44,100 bases of DNA from Curvibacter sp. (GCA_019233055.1 JAFAMV010000185.1:1-44100), one strand, 5' to 3'. Positions 33,261 to 42,727 are shown, numbered from the stretch's first letter. Translations and numbers: made by a program. Notes: generated from the letters alone by a model not told the origin.

Positions 33261-34709
33261 TCAGTTGGTGGTCTTTTCTTCCTTGCGCTCGATCTGGGTC
33301 TTGCTGATCAGCACCGGCAGGCCCTTGAGCTGGTTCAGCGCCTGCACCAGGGGGAAGTCCTTGTCGCTTCCCAGTTCGGGCGGCTTGCGCTCGGACAGGG
33401 GCTTCAAGGCTTCTTCCTCGAGATGCTTGCGGGCTTCCTCGCGCGCTGCCTCGAGTGCCTTTTCCTTTTCCGGATCGGCCTTCTCGTTGCCCTGACCGCT
33501 GTTCAGGTGCTTCTCCAGATCGGCCTCACGCATGCGGAGCACGGCATAGGGGCTGCCGGTCTCGGTCTCATCCACCAGCACGTCGGGCACGATGCCCTTG
33601 GCCTGGATCGACCGGCCGCTGGGGGTGTAGTAGCGGGCCGTGGTCAGCTTCAGGCCGGTGTCGGGGCCCAGGGGGCGCACGGTCTGCACCGAGCCCTTGC
33701 CGAAGGTCTGGCTGCCGAGGATGGTGGCGCGCTTGTTGTCCTGCAGCGCGCCGGCCACGATCTCGCTGGCCGAGGCAGAGCCCTCGTTGACCAGCACCAC
33801 CAGGGGCACGGCTTTCAAGGCCACCGGCAGGTTGCGCAGCGGGTCGGCGCCGCCGCGCCGCTGGTAGAACTCGGGGGCGGCCTTGAAGACGAACTTGCTT
33901 TCGGCCAGTTGGCCGTTGGTGGACACCACGGTCACGTTCTCGGGCAGGAAGGTACTGGACACCGCGACGGCCGCGTCGAGCAGGCCGCCGGGGTCGTTGC
34001 GCAGATCCAGGACCAGGCCCTTGAGCTTGGGTTCCTGCTTGTAGATATCCTGCAGCTTGCGCACGAAGTCATCGACGGTGCGTTCCTGGAACTGGCTGAC
34101 GCGGATCCAGGCATAGCCGGGCTCGACCACCTTGCCGCGCACCGACTGGGTGTGGATCTCCTCGCGGGTGATGGTCACCGGGAAGCTGCGGTTCTCGTCC
34201 TTGCGGAAGATGGTCAGCACCACCTTGGTGTTGGGTTCGCCGCGCATGCGCTTGACGGCATCATTGAGGGCCAGCCCCTTGACGGCGGTGTCGTCGATCT
34301 TGGTGATCAGGTCGTTGGTCTTGAGCCCGGCGCGGTAGGCCGGCGAGCCTTCGATCGGCGACACGATCTTGATCAGGCCGTCTTCCTGGGTGATCTCGAT
34401 GCCCACGCCGACGAATTGGCCCGAAGTGCCTTCGCGGAATTCCTTGAAGGACTTCTTGTCGAAATACTGGGAATGGGGGTCCAGGCCGGCCACCATGCCG
34501 GAGATGGCGTCGGTGATGAGCTTCTTCTCGTCGACCGGTTCGACATAGTCGGTCTTGATGATGTCGAAGACGGCTGCCAACTGCTGCAGCTCTTCCAACG
34601 GCATGGGGGCCAGACTGCCCCGGGCCATGGTCTGCAACGACACCGTGGTCAGTGCGCCGGTCATCAGACCGACCGAAATCCAACCTGCAATTCTGAGTTT
34701 CTGGCCCAT
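33261..34709 (-). CDS. ctpA: S41 carboxyl-terminal processing peptidase (CtpA)
   Basis: This 482-residue periplasmic serine protease has an N-terminal signal/anchor (IAGWISVGLMTGALTTVSL). A PDZ domain (about residues 85-170) contains GVGIEI and SPAYRAGLKTNDLI. The S41 catalytic domain has LVVLVNEGSASASEIVAGALQ with the nucleophile Ser and GSQTFGKGSVQ with the catalytic Lys. The C-terminal tail is charged (EKEKALEAAREEARKHLEEE) and unlike the core. Such proteases trim the C termini of periplasmic proteins. I chose the ATG at 34709, preceded by AAGGTG. A TTG 21 bases upstream also has an AAGGTG, an unusual duplication. moeB follows, with a terminator between. Confidence 0.93.
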   Translation of the reverse strand: MGQKLRIAGWISVGLMTGALTTVSLQTMARGSLAPMPLEELQQLAAVFDIIKTDYVEPVDEKKLITDAISGMVAGLDPHSQYFDKKSFKEFREGTSGQFVGVGIEITQEDGLIKIVSPIEGSPAYRAGLKTNDLITKIDDTAVKGLALNDAVKRMRGEPNTKVVLTIFRKDENRSFPVTITREEIHTQSVRGKVVEPGYAWIRVSQFQERTVDDFVRKLQDIYKQEPKLKGLVLDLRNDPGGLLDAAVAVSSTFLPENVTVVSTNGQLAESKFVFKAAPEFYQRRGGADPLRNLPVALKAVPLVVLVNEGSASASEIVAGALQDNKRATILGSQTFGKGSVQTVRPLGPDTGLKLTTARYYTPSGRSIQAKGIVPDVLVDETETGSPYAVLRMREADLEKHLNSGQGNEKADPEKEKALEAAREEARKHLEEEALKPLSERKPPELGSDKDFPLVQALNQLKGLPVLISKTQIERKEEKTTN

Positions 34710-34817
34710 TAATACACCTTTGCGCAGCAATATACACCTTCGACGGGGGGGCTCCGGCCAGGTTCCTCAGACCCCGGGGCCGGGCAGGGGAATCGGGCCG
34801 TCAGAGGTGTTTTTTAC

Positions 34818-35561
34818 TCAGGCTTTACCTTGGGCGGCCACTGCGGCAGCGGCCTGGGCGGCGGCCTGCGCATCGCCCAGGTAGTAGTGGCGGATCGGCT
34901 TGAGGTCGGCATCGAGCTCATACACCAGCGGGATGCCGTTGGGGATGTTGACGCCGACGATCTCGCTGTCGCCGATGCCATCGAGGTATTTCACCAGCGC
35001 GCGGATGGAGTTGCCATGGGCGGCCACCACGACTTTCTTGCCGGAGCGGATGGCCGGTGCGATGGCCTCGTTCCAGAACGGCAGCACGCGGGCCACGGTG
35101 TCCTTGAGGCATTCGGTCAGGGGCACGTCCTGGGCGGCCAGGCCCGCGTAGCGCAGGTCGCCGCGCTCGCAGCGCGGGTCGGTGGCTTCGAGGGCCGGCG
35201 GCGGGGTGTCGTAGCTGCGGCGCCACACCAGCACCTGCTCGTCGCCGTACTGCTTGGCCATGTCGGCCTTGTTGAGGCCTTGCAGCGCGCCGTAGTGGCG
35301 CTCGTTGAGGCGCCAGTTCTTCACCACCGGCAGCCAGGTGCGGTCCATCTCGTCGAGGGTCAGCCACAGCGTGCGGATGGCGCGCTTGAGCACGCTGGTG
35401 TAGGCCAGGTCGAACTCGTAGCCCTCGGCCTTGAGCAGCCGGCCGGCGTTGCGGGCCTGTTCGATGCCGGTGGCGGTCAGGTCGACGTCGGTCCAGCCGG
35501 TGAAACGGTTCTCGAGGTTCCAGGTGGATTCGCCGTGGCGGATCAGGACGAGTTTGTACAT
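34818..35561 (-). CDS. gpmA: 2,3-bisphosphoglycerate-dependent phosphoglycerate mutase
   Basis: This 247-residue glycolytic enzyme interconverts 3- and 2-phosphoglycerate. It begins [15 protein letters not shown] with the phospho-accepting His9. It has [14 protein letters not shown], then [17 protein letters not shown], and [19 protein letters not shown] with the second catalytic His. The C-terminal [13 protein letters not shown] is typical of the cofactor-dependent form. I chose the ATG at 35561, which has AAGG seven bases upstream; a TTG six bases earlier is in frame but less likely. It is divergent from the rhodanese gene, with a 74-base shared promoter region. Confidence 0.96.
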   Translation of the reverse strand: MYKLVLIRHGESTWNLENRFTGWTDVDLTATGIEQARNAGRLLKAEGYEFDLAYTSVLKRAIRTLWLTLDEMDRTWLPVVKNWRLNERHYGALQGLNKADMAKQYGDEQVLVWRRSYDTPPPALEATDPRCERGDLRYAGLAAQDVPLTECLKDTVARVLPFWNEAIAPAIRSGKKVVVAAHGNSIRALVKYLDGIGDSEIVGVNIPNGIPLVYELDADLKPIRHYYLGDAQAAAQAAAAVAAQGKA

Positions 35562-35635
35562 GCGCAACCTTCTATGTTTTCCAGGGCCAAATCCAGCATT
35601 CTAAAATTGCGCGGTTTGCCAACCCAAGGAACACC

Positions 35636-36043
35636 GTGAAATTCGTGATCGACAACTGGATGCTGTTCGCCATTGCCCTGAGTTCGGGCCTGATGCTGCT
35701 GTGGCCCACCCTCAAGGGCGCCTCGGCCGCCGGCCTGACGCCGGCCGCCGCCGTGCAACTGATCAACAAGGAAAAGGCCGTGGTGATCGACGTCAGCGAG
35801 GCCGACGACTATGCGAAGGCACATGTCAGCGGTGCCCGCAGCGCCCCCCTGGCCCAGCTCGAGACCCGTCTGCCCGAGCTGGTCAAGAACAAGGCCCTGC
35901 CCGTGATCTTCGTCTGCGCCAGCGGTTCGCGCGCGGGCCCGGCGATCAAGGTGGCGCAAAAACTGGGTTATCAGCAGGCCCAAGCCCTGGGCGGCGGGCT
36001 CAAAGCCTGGAAAGAGGCTAATCTGCCGATCGACAAGGCCTGA
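35636..36043 (+). CDS. Membrane-anchored rhodanese-like sulfurtransferase
   Basis: This 135-residue protein has one N-terminal membrane helix (about residues 7-23) followed by a single rhodanese domain. It has VVIDVSEADDYAKAHVSGARSAPLAQLE and the active-site loop VCASGSRAG with Cys94. It could carry persulfide sulfur at the membrane surface, but the physiological acceptor is unknown. The start is GTG at 35636 with AAGGA five to ten bases upstream. The rhodanese-grxC-secB-gpsA order is conserved in betaproteobacteria. Confidence 0.92.
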   Translation: MKFVIDNWMLFAIALSSGLMLLWPTLKGASAAGLTPAAAVQLINKEKAVVIDVSEADDYAKAHVSGARSAPLAQLETRLPELVKNKALPVIFVCASGSRAGPAIKVAQKLGYQQAQALGGGLKAWKEANLPIDKA

Positions 36044-36076
36044 GCGGCGCTTGTTTCCCATCGACAGAGAGTCCCC

Positions 36077-36337
36077 ATGCAAGCAGTCAAGATGTACACC
36101 ACGGCGGTCTGCCCCTATTGCCTCCGTGCCAAGCAGATCCTCAAGTCCAAGGGCGTGGCCCAGATCGAGGAGGTCCGCATCGACATCGATCCGGCCCAGC
36201 GCGACCACATGATGCAGATCACCGGCCGGCGCACCGTGCCGCAGATCTTCATCGGCGACACCCATGTCGGCGGTTGCGACGACCTGATGGCGCTGGACAG
36301 CCGGGGCGGATTGCTGCCCCTGCTGTCGGCTGCCTGA
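36077..36337 (+). CDS. grxC: Glutaredoxin 3
   Basis: This 86-residue cytoplasmic thiol-disulfide oxidoreductase has the active site CPYC at residues 12-15. The glutathione-binding segment TVPQIFIGDTHVGG includes the cis-Pro, followed by CDDLMALDSRG. The size and motifs match GrxC, a reductant of ribonucleotide reductase and other disulfides using glutathione. It lies 33 bases after the rhodanese gene and is followed by a terminator before secB. Confidence 0.95.
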   Translation: MQAVKMYTTAVCPYCLRAKQILKSKGVAQIEEVRIDIDPAQRDHMMQITGRRTVPQIFIGDTHVGGCDDLMALDSRGGLLPLLSAA

Positions 36338-36389
36338 CCGGTCTGTGGCGTCGGAGCGCCGTTTTCTCCTGAGATAATGGGCGACGAGT

Positions 36390-36428
36390 GCCCGCTGCGG
36401 GAACGCATCCCCGGCGGGCTTTCTTTTT
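36390..36428 (+). terminator. Intrinsic terminator between grxC and secB
   Basis: GCCCGCTG (36390-36397) pairs with CGGCGGGC (36412-36419) with one G-T pair. A T-rich tail TTTCTTTTT follows at 36420-36428. It would end the rhodanese-grxC transcript 56 bases before the secB ATG. A GATAAT just upstream (36373-36378) has no matching -35 that I can see. Confidence 0.7.
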
Positions 36429-36484
36429 GAGCAGGCCCCGAACCCAAGACGACGGCCTGCATTCCGTTGAACCGAAAGATTTCC

Positions 36485-36931
36485 ATGGCTGACCAGCAGA
36501 ACCCCGTTTTCCAGATCCAGCGCGTCTACCTCAAGGACCTGTCGCTCGAGCAACCGAACTCGCCCGCCATCCTGCTGGAGCAGGAGCAGCCCAGCGTCGA
36601 CATCCAGCTCGGCGTGGACGCCACGCCGGTGGCCGAGGGCATCGTCGAGGTGACGGTCACGGCCACGGTGCAGACCAAGATCAAGGACAAGACCGTGTTC
36701 CTGGTCGAAGCCAAGCAGGCCGGCATCTTCGAGATCCGCAACCTGCCCGAAGACCAGATGGGCGCCATCCTGGGCATCGCCTGCCCGCAGATCGTCTACC
36801 CCTACCTGCGCGGCAACGTGGCGGACATCATCCAGCGCGGCGGTTTCCCGCCGGTGCACCTGGCCGAGATCAACTTCCAGGCCATGTACGAACAACAGCA
36901 GGCCCAGGCTGCCGGTCAGGTCGCCCAGTAA
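36485..36931 (+). CDS. secB: Protein-export chaperone SecB
   Basis: This 148-residue cytoplasmic tetrameric chaperone holds secretory preproteins unfolded and delivers them to SecA. It begins [20 protein letters not shown] and has [12 protein letters not shown]. The conserved C-terminal half is [41 protein letters not shown]. The start is the ATG at 36485; a second in-frame ATG 18 bases upstream is possible but less like homologues. gpsA follows after 53 bases. Confidence 0.97.
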   Translation: MADQQNPVFQIQRVYLKDLSLEQPNSPAILLEQEQPSVDIQLGVDATPVAEGIVEVTVTATVQTKIKDKTVFLVEAKQAGIFEIRNLPEDQMGAILGIACPQIVYPYLRGNVADIIQRGGFPPVHLAEINFQAMYEQQQAQAAGQVAQ

Positions 36932-36984
36932 GAGGTTTTGGAGGCGTGCCGTCCTGCCGGCGGCCCCTCTGATCCGAGCAGCCC

Positions 36985-38001
36985 ATGAAAATCCTCGTCG
37001 CCGGTGCCGGCGCCTGGGGCACGGCCCTGGCGGCTGCGGCCGCTGCCGCGCCGGCCCGCCACGAGGTCACGCTGTGGGGCCGCGACGCGCAGCAGATGGC
37101 CGACATGCAGGCCGGTGCCCGCAACCAGCGCTACCTGCCCCAATGCCGCCTGCCGGCGGCGCTGCACTTGTCCGCCGCGCCGCTGCCGCCGCTGGCGGGT
37201 CAGGCCGACCTGGTGATCGTGGCCACCCCGATGGCGGCCCTGCGCGCCACCCTGTCCTCCCTGGCCCACCTGAGCGTGCCGGTGGCCTGGTTGTGCAAGG
37301 GTTTTGAACGGGTCGACGATGGTGCCGGCCCGGAGCGCTTCGGGCTGCTGAGCCACGAAGTGGCCGCCGAAGTCGCACCCACGCTGCAATGCGGCGCCCT
37401 CAGCGGGCCCAGCTTTGCCCGCGAAGTGGCCGACGGCATGCCGACCGCCCTGGTCGCCGCGAGCGCCAATGCCGCCGTGCGCCAGGCCCTGGTCGATGCC
37501 CTGCACGGCCCGAACCTGCGCGTCTACGCGAATGACGACATCGTCGGCGTCGAGGTCGGCGGCGCGGTCAAGAACGTGCTGGCCATCGCCACCGGCTTGT
37601 GCGACGGCCTGCATCTGGGCCTGAACGCCCGTGCTGCCCTGATCACCCGTGGCCTGGCCGAGATGAGCCGACTGGGCCTGGCCCTGGGTGCCCGTGCCGA
37701 GACCTTCATGGGCCTGTCGGGTCTGGGCGACCTGGTGCTGACCGCCACCGGCGACCTGAGCCGCAACCGCCAGGTCGGCCTGCTGCTGGCGGCTGGCCAG
37801 GGTCTGCAGCAGGCGGTGGATTCGCTGGGCCACGTGGCCGAAGGCGTCTACAGCGCCCGCACCGTGGTGCAGCGTGCGCGCCGGCTGGGGGTCGAGATGC
37901 CGATCTCGGAAGCGGTCGTGGCCCTGCTCGACGGCCGCCTGCAACCGGCCGAGGCCGTGGCCACCCTGATGGGGCGAGGGCCGCGAGGCGAAATGCTCTG
38001 A
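36985..38001 (+). CDS. gpsA: NAD(P)H-dependent glycerol-3-phosphate dehydrogenase
   Basis: This 338-residue enzyme reduces dihydroxyacetone phosphate to sn-glycerol-3-phosphate for phospholipid synthesis. It has the N-terminal dinucleotide fold [16 protein letters not shown]. The family segments are [22 protein letters not shown], and the catalytic Lys region [21 protein letters not shown]. It also has [19 protein letters not shown]. An Ala-rich insert is visible after the first helix. It is the last gene of the plus-strand block and converges on the N-ATPase operon, with 30 bases between the stops. Confidence 0.97.
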   Translation: MKILVAGAGAWGTALAAAAAAAPARHEVTLWGRDAQQMADMQAGARNQRYLPQCRLPAALHLSAAPLPPLAGQADLVIVATPMAALRATLSSLAHLSVPVAWLCKGFERVDDGAGPERFGLLSHEVAAEVAPTLQCGALSGPSFAREVADGMPTALVAASANAAVRQALVDALHGPNLRVYANDDIVGVEVGGAVKNVLAIATGLCDGLHLGLNARAALITRGLAEMSRLGLALGARAETFMGLSGLGDLVLTATGDLSRNRQVGLLLAAGQGLQQAVDSLGHVAEGVYSARTVVQRARRLGVEMPISEAVVALLDGRLQPAEAVATLMGRGPRGEML

Positions 38002-38031
38002 CGCCCCGCCGGGCGGATTCCGGCGCGCCGC

Positions 38032-38883
38032 TCAGAGGTTGCGCAGGCCCGCAGCCAGCTCGACCACCTCGGCCGTGATGGCCTCCTGCCGCAGCCGGCG
38101 TTCGTCGGCCTGCAGGGTGTCGGTCATGTGGGCGATGTTCTCGTGGGCGGCGGCCATGGCCTGCAGCCGGGCCAGGTTCTCGGCTGCGTGGCTGTGCAGC
38201 ACCGCCTGCGCCAGCATGGCCGACACATATTCGCTGCTCAGCCCCTCGAGCAGGCGGGCCGGGTCTTCGTGCACCAGCGGCCGTGGCCGGCCGGCCGATC
38301 GCAGCGGCTGCAGGTCCAGGGGCAGCAGCCTCTGCTGCCGGATCCGGAACTGGTTGGCCCCCACCAGCTCGCCGTGGATCAGTTCGACCGATGGGGCCTG
38401 GCGCCGGGCCAGTGCCTGCAGCAGCAGCGCATGCAGGTGTTCGCTGCAGGCCAGGACCGCCTCGGCATGGGCCACCAGCGGGGCGCTGCCCTCCAGCGTC
38501 AGTCCTCGGGCGCGCGCCATGCGTTCGGCCTGGGCGCCGCCCACCAGCAGCCGCAGGGGGTGGGCGCCGGGCAGGGGGCCCGGCAGGGTGGCCAGCAACT
38601 GCTCGGTGTAGCCCCCGTTGAAGCCTTGCTCGGCGCCCAGCAGCAGATACAAGGGCGGCTGGTCGGCGATGCGATGTCGCTCCTCGGCTTCGTCCTCAGG
38701 CAGCAGCGCCAGCACCTGGGCCATGGCCTGGGCCACCGTCCGGGCATAGGTGTTGGCTCCGTCGATCAGGCCGCGTGCCCGCTGCGCGCGGGCGGCCGCA
38801 ATGCCGCGCATCGCATTCACCAGGTCGCCGAAGCCGGCCACCGTGGCCAGGCGGGCCTGCAGCTCGGCGGCGCGCTGTTCCAT
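38032..38883 (-). CDS. atpG: N-ATPase gamma subunit
   Basis: This 283-residue homologue of the F-ATPase central stalk forms the rotor that couples the c ring to the catalytic hexamer. The N-terminal helix has VNAMRGIAAARAQRARG and the C-terminal helix SEYVSAMLAQAVLHSHAAENLARLQAMAAAHENI, both matching the gamma family. It has ISAEVVEL-like ending sequence EAITAEVVELAAG. It starts one base after the alpha stop. Divergence from standard AtpG and the position at the end of an atpDCQRBEFAG operon identify it as the N-type subunit. Confidence 0.9.
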   Translation of the reverse strand: MEQRAAELQARLATVAGFGDLVNAMRGIAAARAQRARGLIDGANTYARTVAQAMAQVLALLPEDEAEERHRIADQPPLYLLLGAEQGFNGGYTEQLLATLPGPLPGAHPLRLLVGGAQAERMARARGLTLEGSAPLVAHAEAVLACSEHLHALLLQALARRQAPSVELIHGELVGANQFRIRQQRLLPLDLQPLRSAGRPRPLVHEDPARLLEGLSSEYVSAMLAQAVLHSHAAENLARLQAMAAAHENIAHMTDTLQADERRLRQEAITAEVVELAAGLRNL

Positions 38884-40419
38884 TCAAGGCCGGGGCGGGG
38901 TCACCGCCGCGTCGCTGAACAGCCGGCGCAACTGGGCCTGCAACTGCTGCAGGCGCTCGGCGTCGGGCCGGTCGCGGCTGCACAGGGCCACCGCCAGACC
39001 GGGCGCCGAGGCCAGCGCCTGGTCCAGCCGGGCGCCGGCGGCCGGCAGCTCGGCGGGGCTCAGGCCATCGAACAGGCCGGCCTGCAGCGCCATCACCAGG
39101 GCCAGTTGGAAGGCCTCGGTCTGCGGCGCCAGACGGGGCTGGGCCAGGGCGGCACGGATGCGCCTCCCGCGTGCGATCTGCTGCTGCACCCGGGCGTCCA
39201 GCTCGGTGCCGAAGCGGGTGAACATCTCCAGCTCCAGGAACTGGGCATAGTCCAGCCGCATCGAGTTGACCGCTTCGCGCATCTGCGGCGATTGGGTCTT
39301 GCCGCCGACCCGGCTGACGCTGAGGCCGGTGTCCACCGCCGGCAACTGGCCCAGGTGGAATTGCCGGCTGTCCAGCACGATCTGGCCGTCGGTGATGGAG
39401 ATCAGGTTGGTCGGGATGTAGGCCGACAGGTTGCCGGCCTCGGTCTGGGCGATCGGCAGGGCGGTCAGCGAGCCGCCGCCGCGCTCGGGCGACAGCTTGG
39501 CGGCGCGTTCGAGCAGGCGGGCATGGACGTAGAAGATGTCGCCCGGGTAGGCCTCGCGCCCGGGCGGCTGATGCATCAGCAGGGCCAGCTCGCGGTGGGT
39601 GGCCGCGTGCTGGCTCAGGTCGTCCACCACCACCAGGGCATGGCCGCCACGGTCGCGGAAGTATTCGGCCATCGAAAAGCCGGCGAACGGCGCCAGCCAT
39701 TGCAGACCCGGCGCGTCGGTGCCGGTGGCCACCACGACGATGCAGCGTGCAGGCGCGCCGCGGCGCTTGACGGCGTCGATCACGGCGGCGGCCGATTCGG
39801 ATTTCTGCCCCACCGAGACATACACGCAGACCAGCTCGGTGTCGCGCTGGGCCAGCATGGCATCCACCGCGATCGCGGTCTTGCCGGTGCCGCGATCGCC
39901 GATCAGGAGTTCGCGCTGGCCGCGCCCGAGCGGGAACAGCGCATCGATGGCCAGGGTGCCGGTGTGCACCGGCTCCTGCACCAGGGCGCGGTCCAGGATG
40001 GTCGGGGCCGGGCGTTCGGCGGGCAGCCAGTCTTCCGCCTCGATCGGCGGTCCACCGTCCAGCGGCCGGCCCAGCGGATCGACCACCCGACCCAGCAGGG
40101 CCGGCCCCACGGGCACGCGCACCACATCGCCGCTGCGGCGCACCGGGTCGCCGGCCTGCACCGTGCGGGCCTCGTCCAGCAGCACGCAGGCCAGGCCGTC
40201 GGCTTCGAGGCCGGCGGCGTAGGCCATGCGGCCCTCGCCGATGTGCAGCAATTCATTGAGCCGGGCGCCGCGCAGGCCGGTGATGTGGGCGATGCCGTCG
40301 GCCGCGCTGTGCACCCGGCCCATCTCCTCGAAACGCACCGGCGTGGCAGATGGCATCAGTTGCGCGCGGGCGGCCTCGCGCCAGGCCGGCAGCTCGGTGG
40401 CCAGGGGCATGTCGCTCAT
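38884..40419 (-). CDS. atpA: N-ATPase alpha subunit
   Basis: This 511-residue non-catalytic nucleotide-binding subunit has the P loop GDRGTGKT at residues 174-181, where standard alpha subunits read [27 protein letters not shown] holds the arginine finger region, and [24 protein letters not shown] resembles the usual alpha linker. [17 protein letters not shown] is classical F-ATPase alpha. I chose the ATG at 40419, overlapping the atpF stop as ATGA; the long upstream frame is a shadow of atpF. The gamma start follows directly. Confidence 0.94.
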   Translation of the reverse strand: MSDMPLATELPAWREAARAQLMPSATPVRFEEMGRVHSAADGIAHITGLRGARLNELLHIGEGRMAYAAGLEADGLACVLLDEARTVQAGDPVRRSGDVVRVPVGPALLGRVVDPLGRPLDGGPPIEAEDWLPAERPAPTILDRALVQEPVHTGTLAIDALFPLGRGQRELLIGDRGTGKTAIAVDAMLAQRDTELVCVYVSVGQKSESAAAVIDAVKRRGAPARCIVVVATGTDAPGLQWLAPFAGFSMAEYFRDRGGHALVVVDDLSQHAATHRELALLMHQPPGREAYPGDIFYVHARLLERAAKLSPERGGGSLTALPIAQTEAGNLSAYIPTNLISITDGQIVLDSRQFHLGQLPAVDTGLSVSRVGGKTQSPQMREAVNSMRLDYAQFLELEMFTRFGTELDARVQQQIARGRRIRAALAQPRLAPQTEAFQLALVMALQAGLFDGLSPAELPAAGARLDQALASAPGLAVALCSRDRPDAERLQQLQAQLRRLFSDAAVTPPRP

Positions 40420-41186
40420 GGCAGGGCCTTTGCAGTGGCGGGGGTTGCGGGCAGGTGTTGGCGCCAGCGGTGCTCGGCCTCGCGCAATTCGGCGGCCCAG
40501 TGCAGCGCCAGCACCCCATGGGGGAAACACAGTTCGGCGCCGGCCAGCAGGCTCGGGTCGGTGTCGAAGCCGACCTCGGTGTCGGCCCCGAGCTGGGCGT
40601 GGAGCGCCTCGGTCAGGCCGCGCTGCCGGTCTTCGCCGAGCGCTGCCGCGCTGCGCAGCACGACCCGGCGCGGCGCCTGTTCGGCAAACCAGGTCTGCCA
40701 TTCGGCGGCCGGGGTGTCGGCCAGCCGCTGCATCAGGCGCGCCAGCAGCGGCGCGTCGTCATTCGGTGTCTGGGCCAGCAGCCCACGCGCCAGCTCGACC
40801 GCCAGGCCCGAGGCTTCGTCGAACAGCGCCTGCGTGGCCTGTTGGCGTTCCCGCACGATGGCGGCCTGGGCTTCGCGCAGGCACTGCTCGGTGGACACCC
40901 GTGCGGCCAGCGCGCTGGCCTCGGTTTCGGCCGCAGCCTGTTGACGTGCGGCCTGCAGCAATTGCTCGCGGGCGGCGGCGGCGGCCTCGTGCTGGCGGCC
41001 GAGGTCGGCGGCATCGAGTTCGGCCTGGCGGCGTGCCGCCTCGGCCTGCTCCCGTTCGGTCTGCAGGGCCTGGCGGCGTGCGTCCATCACGGCCAGCAGC
41101 GGGCGGTAGAACAGCCAGCGCAGCAGGGCCAGCAGCACCAGCAGGTTGATGGCCTGCAGCGCCAGGGTCCATGGATCGATGTGCAT
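40416..41186 (-). CDS. atpF: N-ATPase subunit b, long form (probable b-delta role)
   Basis: This 256-residue peripheral-stalk protein is well above the about 156 of a normal bacterial b subunit. A single N-terminal membrane helix (about residues 7-27, [20 protein letters not shown]) is followed by a long Gln/Ala/Glu-rich coiled coil (30-125). The C-terminal region of about 120 residues is not coiled. The operon has no delta gene, and N-ATPases are known to lack a separate delta. The extra region may therefore do the job of delta at the top of the stalk. That is an inference from length and operon content. Confidence 0.9.
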   Translation of the reverse strand: MHIDPWTLALQAINLLVLLALLRWLFYRPLLAVMDARRQALQTEREQAEAARRQAELDAADLGRQHEAAAAAREQLLQAARQQAAAETEASALAARVSTEQCLREAQAAIVRERQQATQALFDEASGLAVELARGLLAQTPNDDAPLLARLMQRLADTPAAEWQTWFAEQAPRRVVLRSAAALGEDRQRGLTEALHAQLGADTEVGFDTDPSLLAGAELCFPHGVLALHWAAELREAEHRWRQHLPATPATAKALP

Positions 41187-41194
41187 GGCCGGCT

Positions 41195-41446
41195 TCAGTG
41201 CACGAAGGGGTTGGCGAACAGCAGCAGCAGGGCGATTACCAGGCAGTAGATGGCCATGGTCTCGATCATGGCCAGGCCCACGAACAGGGTGCGCGAGATG
41301 GTGCTGGCCGCCTCGGGCTGGCGCGCCAGGGCGTCCATGGCCGCGGCCACGGCACGGCCTTCGGCCAGCGCCGGGCCGATGGCCCCGAAGGCCACGGCGA
41401 GCGCGGCGCCGATGATGCTGGCGATCTGGATCCAGAGGTTGTCCAT
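41195..41446 (-). CDS. atpE: N-ATPase c subunit (rotor ring)
   Basis: This 83-residue two-helix hairpin rotor subunit has its first helix at about 6-36, a polar loop ARQPE (41-45), and a second helix 52-80. The ion-binding carboxylate is Glu62 in MIETMAIY, with Thr63 and Tyr67 in positions used for sodium coordination in Ilyobacter-type rings. A second membrane carboxylate, Glu29 in PALAEG, aligns where those rings have Gln. Two-carboxylate c subunits are typical of N-ATPases. The ATG at 41446 lies 26 bases after the atpB stop. Confidence 0.94.
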   Translation of the reverse strand: MDNLWIQIASIIGAALAVAFGAIGPALAEGRAVAAAMDALARQPEAASTISRTLFVGLAMIETMAIYCLVIALLLLFANPFVH

Positions 41447-41472
41447 GTGAGTGCTCCTGGGATGGGAAGAAA

Positions 41473-42144
41473 TTATTCGCCGTGGTCGCCGGCGGCCGCG
41501 GCCACGAAGACCATGGCCAGGACGGTGAAGATATAGGCCTGGATCAGGCCGGTGAGCAGGTCCAGCGCCATGAAGGGCACCGGCACCAGCAGCCCGGCCA
41601 GGCTGAGCACCACGGCCGAGATGAACATGCCGCTCATGATGTTGCCGAACAGGCGCACCGTCATCGAGACCACCCGGGTCAGCGCCTCGAGCAGGTTCAG
41701 CGGCAGCATCAGCGGGCTGGGCTGGGTGTAGGTCTTGAGGTAGCCCCAGAGGCCGTGGCGGTGGACGCCCCAGCCCAGCACCGCGACGAAGACCGCCAGG
41801 GCCAGCGCCAGGTCGGTCTCGAGGGCGCCGGTCGGCGGCTCCACCCCCGGCACCAGGCCGCTGAGGTTGGCGCTGAGGATGAAGATGAACAGTGTGGCGA
41901 TCACCGGCAGAAAGGGGGCCGGATCGCTGTTCATGGTCGAGCGCATCTCGGCCTGCAGGGTGTCCAGCGCCATCTCGGCCAGCAACTGAGCCCGGCCGGG
42001 CTGCTGCACCGAGAGCCGTCGTCGCAGCCAGAGGGCCGCCAGCACCAGCACCGCCATCACGGCCCAGGTGGTGATCACCGGCTCGGTGATGCCCACCGGC
42101 CCCCATTGCCAGATCACTTCGTGCTTGAAGGGTTGGGTCTTCAT
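41473..42144 (-). CDS. atpB: N-ATPase subunit a (stator channel)
   Basis: This 223-residue membrane protein with about five to six helices provides the ion half-channels. The essential stator arginine is Arg164 in MTVRLFGNIMSG, and the last helix has LIQAYIFTVLAMVFVAAA, the classical subunit a end. It starts MKTQPFKHEVIWQWGP. Its ATG overlaps the atpR stop as ATGA (42141-42144). Confidence 0.94.
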   Translation of the reverse strand: MKTQPFKHEVIWQWGPVGITEPVITTWAVMAVLVLAALWLRRRLSVQQPGRAQLLAEMALDTLQAEMRSTMNSDPAPFLPVIATLFIFILSANLSGLVPGVEPPTGALETDLALALAVFVAVLGWGVHRHGLWGYLKTYTQPSPLMLPLNLLEALTRVVSMTVRLFGNIMSGMFISAVVLSLAGLLVPVPFMALDLLTGLIQAYIFTVLAMVFVAAAAGDHGE

Positions 42145-42434
42145 GGCCGATCCTCCGTGTCCGGTCGGGCCTGTCGGTCCAGGCGTTGCACCAGCAGGCG
42201 TGCGACCAGCAGGCCGCCGGTCAGGGCCAGCAACGGCCCGGCGCCCTGGCGCACGCTGAGCCAGCAGGCCAGCACCAGCACGGCCAGCCGCAACAGGTGC
42301 AGGCCCAGCAGGCGGCCCCAGCGAGGGCCTTGCGGCGCCTCGACGAGTTGGCGGCTGAACCAGCGCAGCGAGCCGAAATGCCAGCCGCCCAGCAGCAGGC
42401 CGAGGGGCAGGAAGAGCAGGGTCTGCAGATTCAT
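42141..42434 (-). CDS. atpR: N-ATPase-associated membrane protein AtpR
   Basis: This 97-residue protein has three predicted membrane helices (about 4-20, 45-62, 66-82). Between atpQ and atpB, a small three-helix protein of this kind is diagnostic of N-ATPase operons. Conserved Arg residues in AtpR have been proposed to interact with the c-ring carboxylate during assembly. Here Arg24, Arg42 or Arg50 are candidates, which I cannot resolve. The ATG overlaps the atpQ stop, and the stop overlaps the atpB start. Confidence 0.88.
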   Translation of the reverse strand: MNLQTLLFLPLGLLLGGWHFGSLRWFSRQLVEAPQGPRWGRLLGLHLLRLAVLVLACWLSVRQGAGPLLALTGGLLVARLLVQRLDRQARPDTEDRP

Positions 42435-42723
42435 TTCCGATGCATCCAGCGCCAGGCCGACCAGGCGCCCAGGGCCAGGCCCAGCAGCAGCAGTGCGGCG
42501 GTGAAGGTGATGCCCCGGCCCAGTTGGTGGTCCAGCCAGCGCCCCAGGGCCAGGCCCAGCAGCATCGGGGTGACGATGACCCAGCCCAGCACGCCCACGC
42601 TGGCGAGCTGATGCACCAGGGAAGGTTCGCCGTCGTGCAGCCAGCGGCGATGCCGGCCGCTGCGGCGCTTCAGTTCGTCGAGCAGGGCCTGGTCCTGCGG
42701 TGAGTCGGGGCGTCGGCTGCGGT

Positions 42724-42727
<4 letters not shown>
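42431..42727 (-). CDS. atpQ: N-ATPase-associated membrane protein AtpQ (AtpI-like)
   Basis: This 98-residue protein has a charged N terminus (DELKRRSGRHRRW) and two membrane helices (about 46-64 and 73-92), with GWVIVTPMLLGLALGRWLDH resembling AtpI-type assembly factors. The start is GTG at 42727. It overlaps the atpC stop (42724-42726) as GTGA, so it is translated by coupling. A much longer upstream in-frame frame is a shadow of atpC. Confidence 0.85.

Noticed and set aside
38128..40944. A 938-residue plus-strand frame opposite the N-ATPase gamma, alpha and b genes.
   Set aside because: It spans three oppositely oriented genes with clear homologies and has a Gln/His/Arg-rich composition; it is a shadow.
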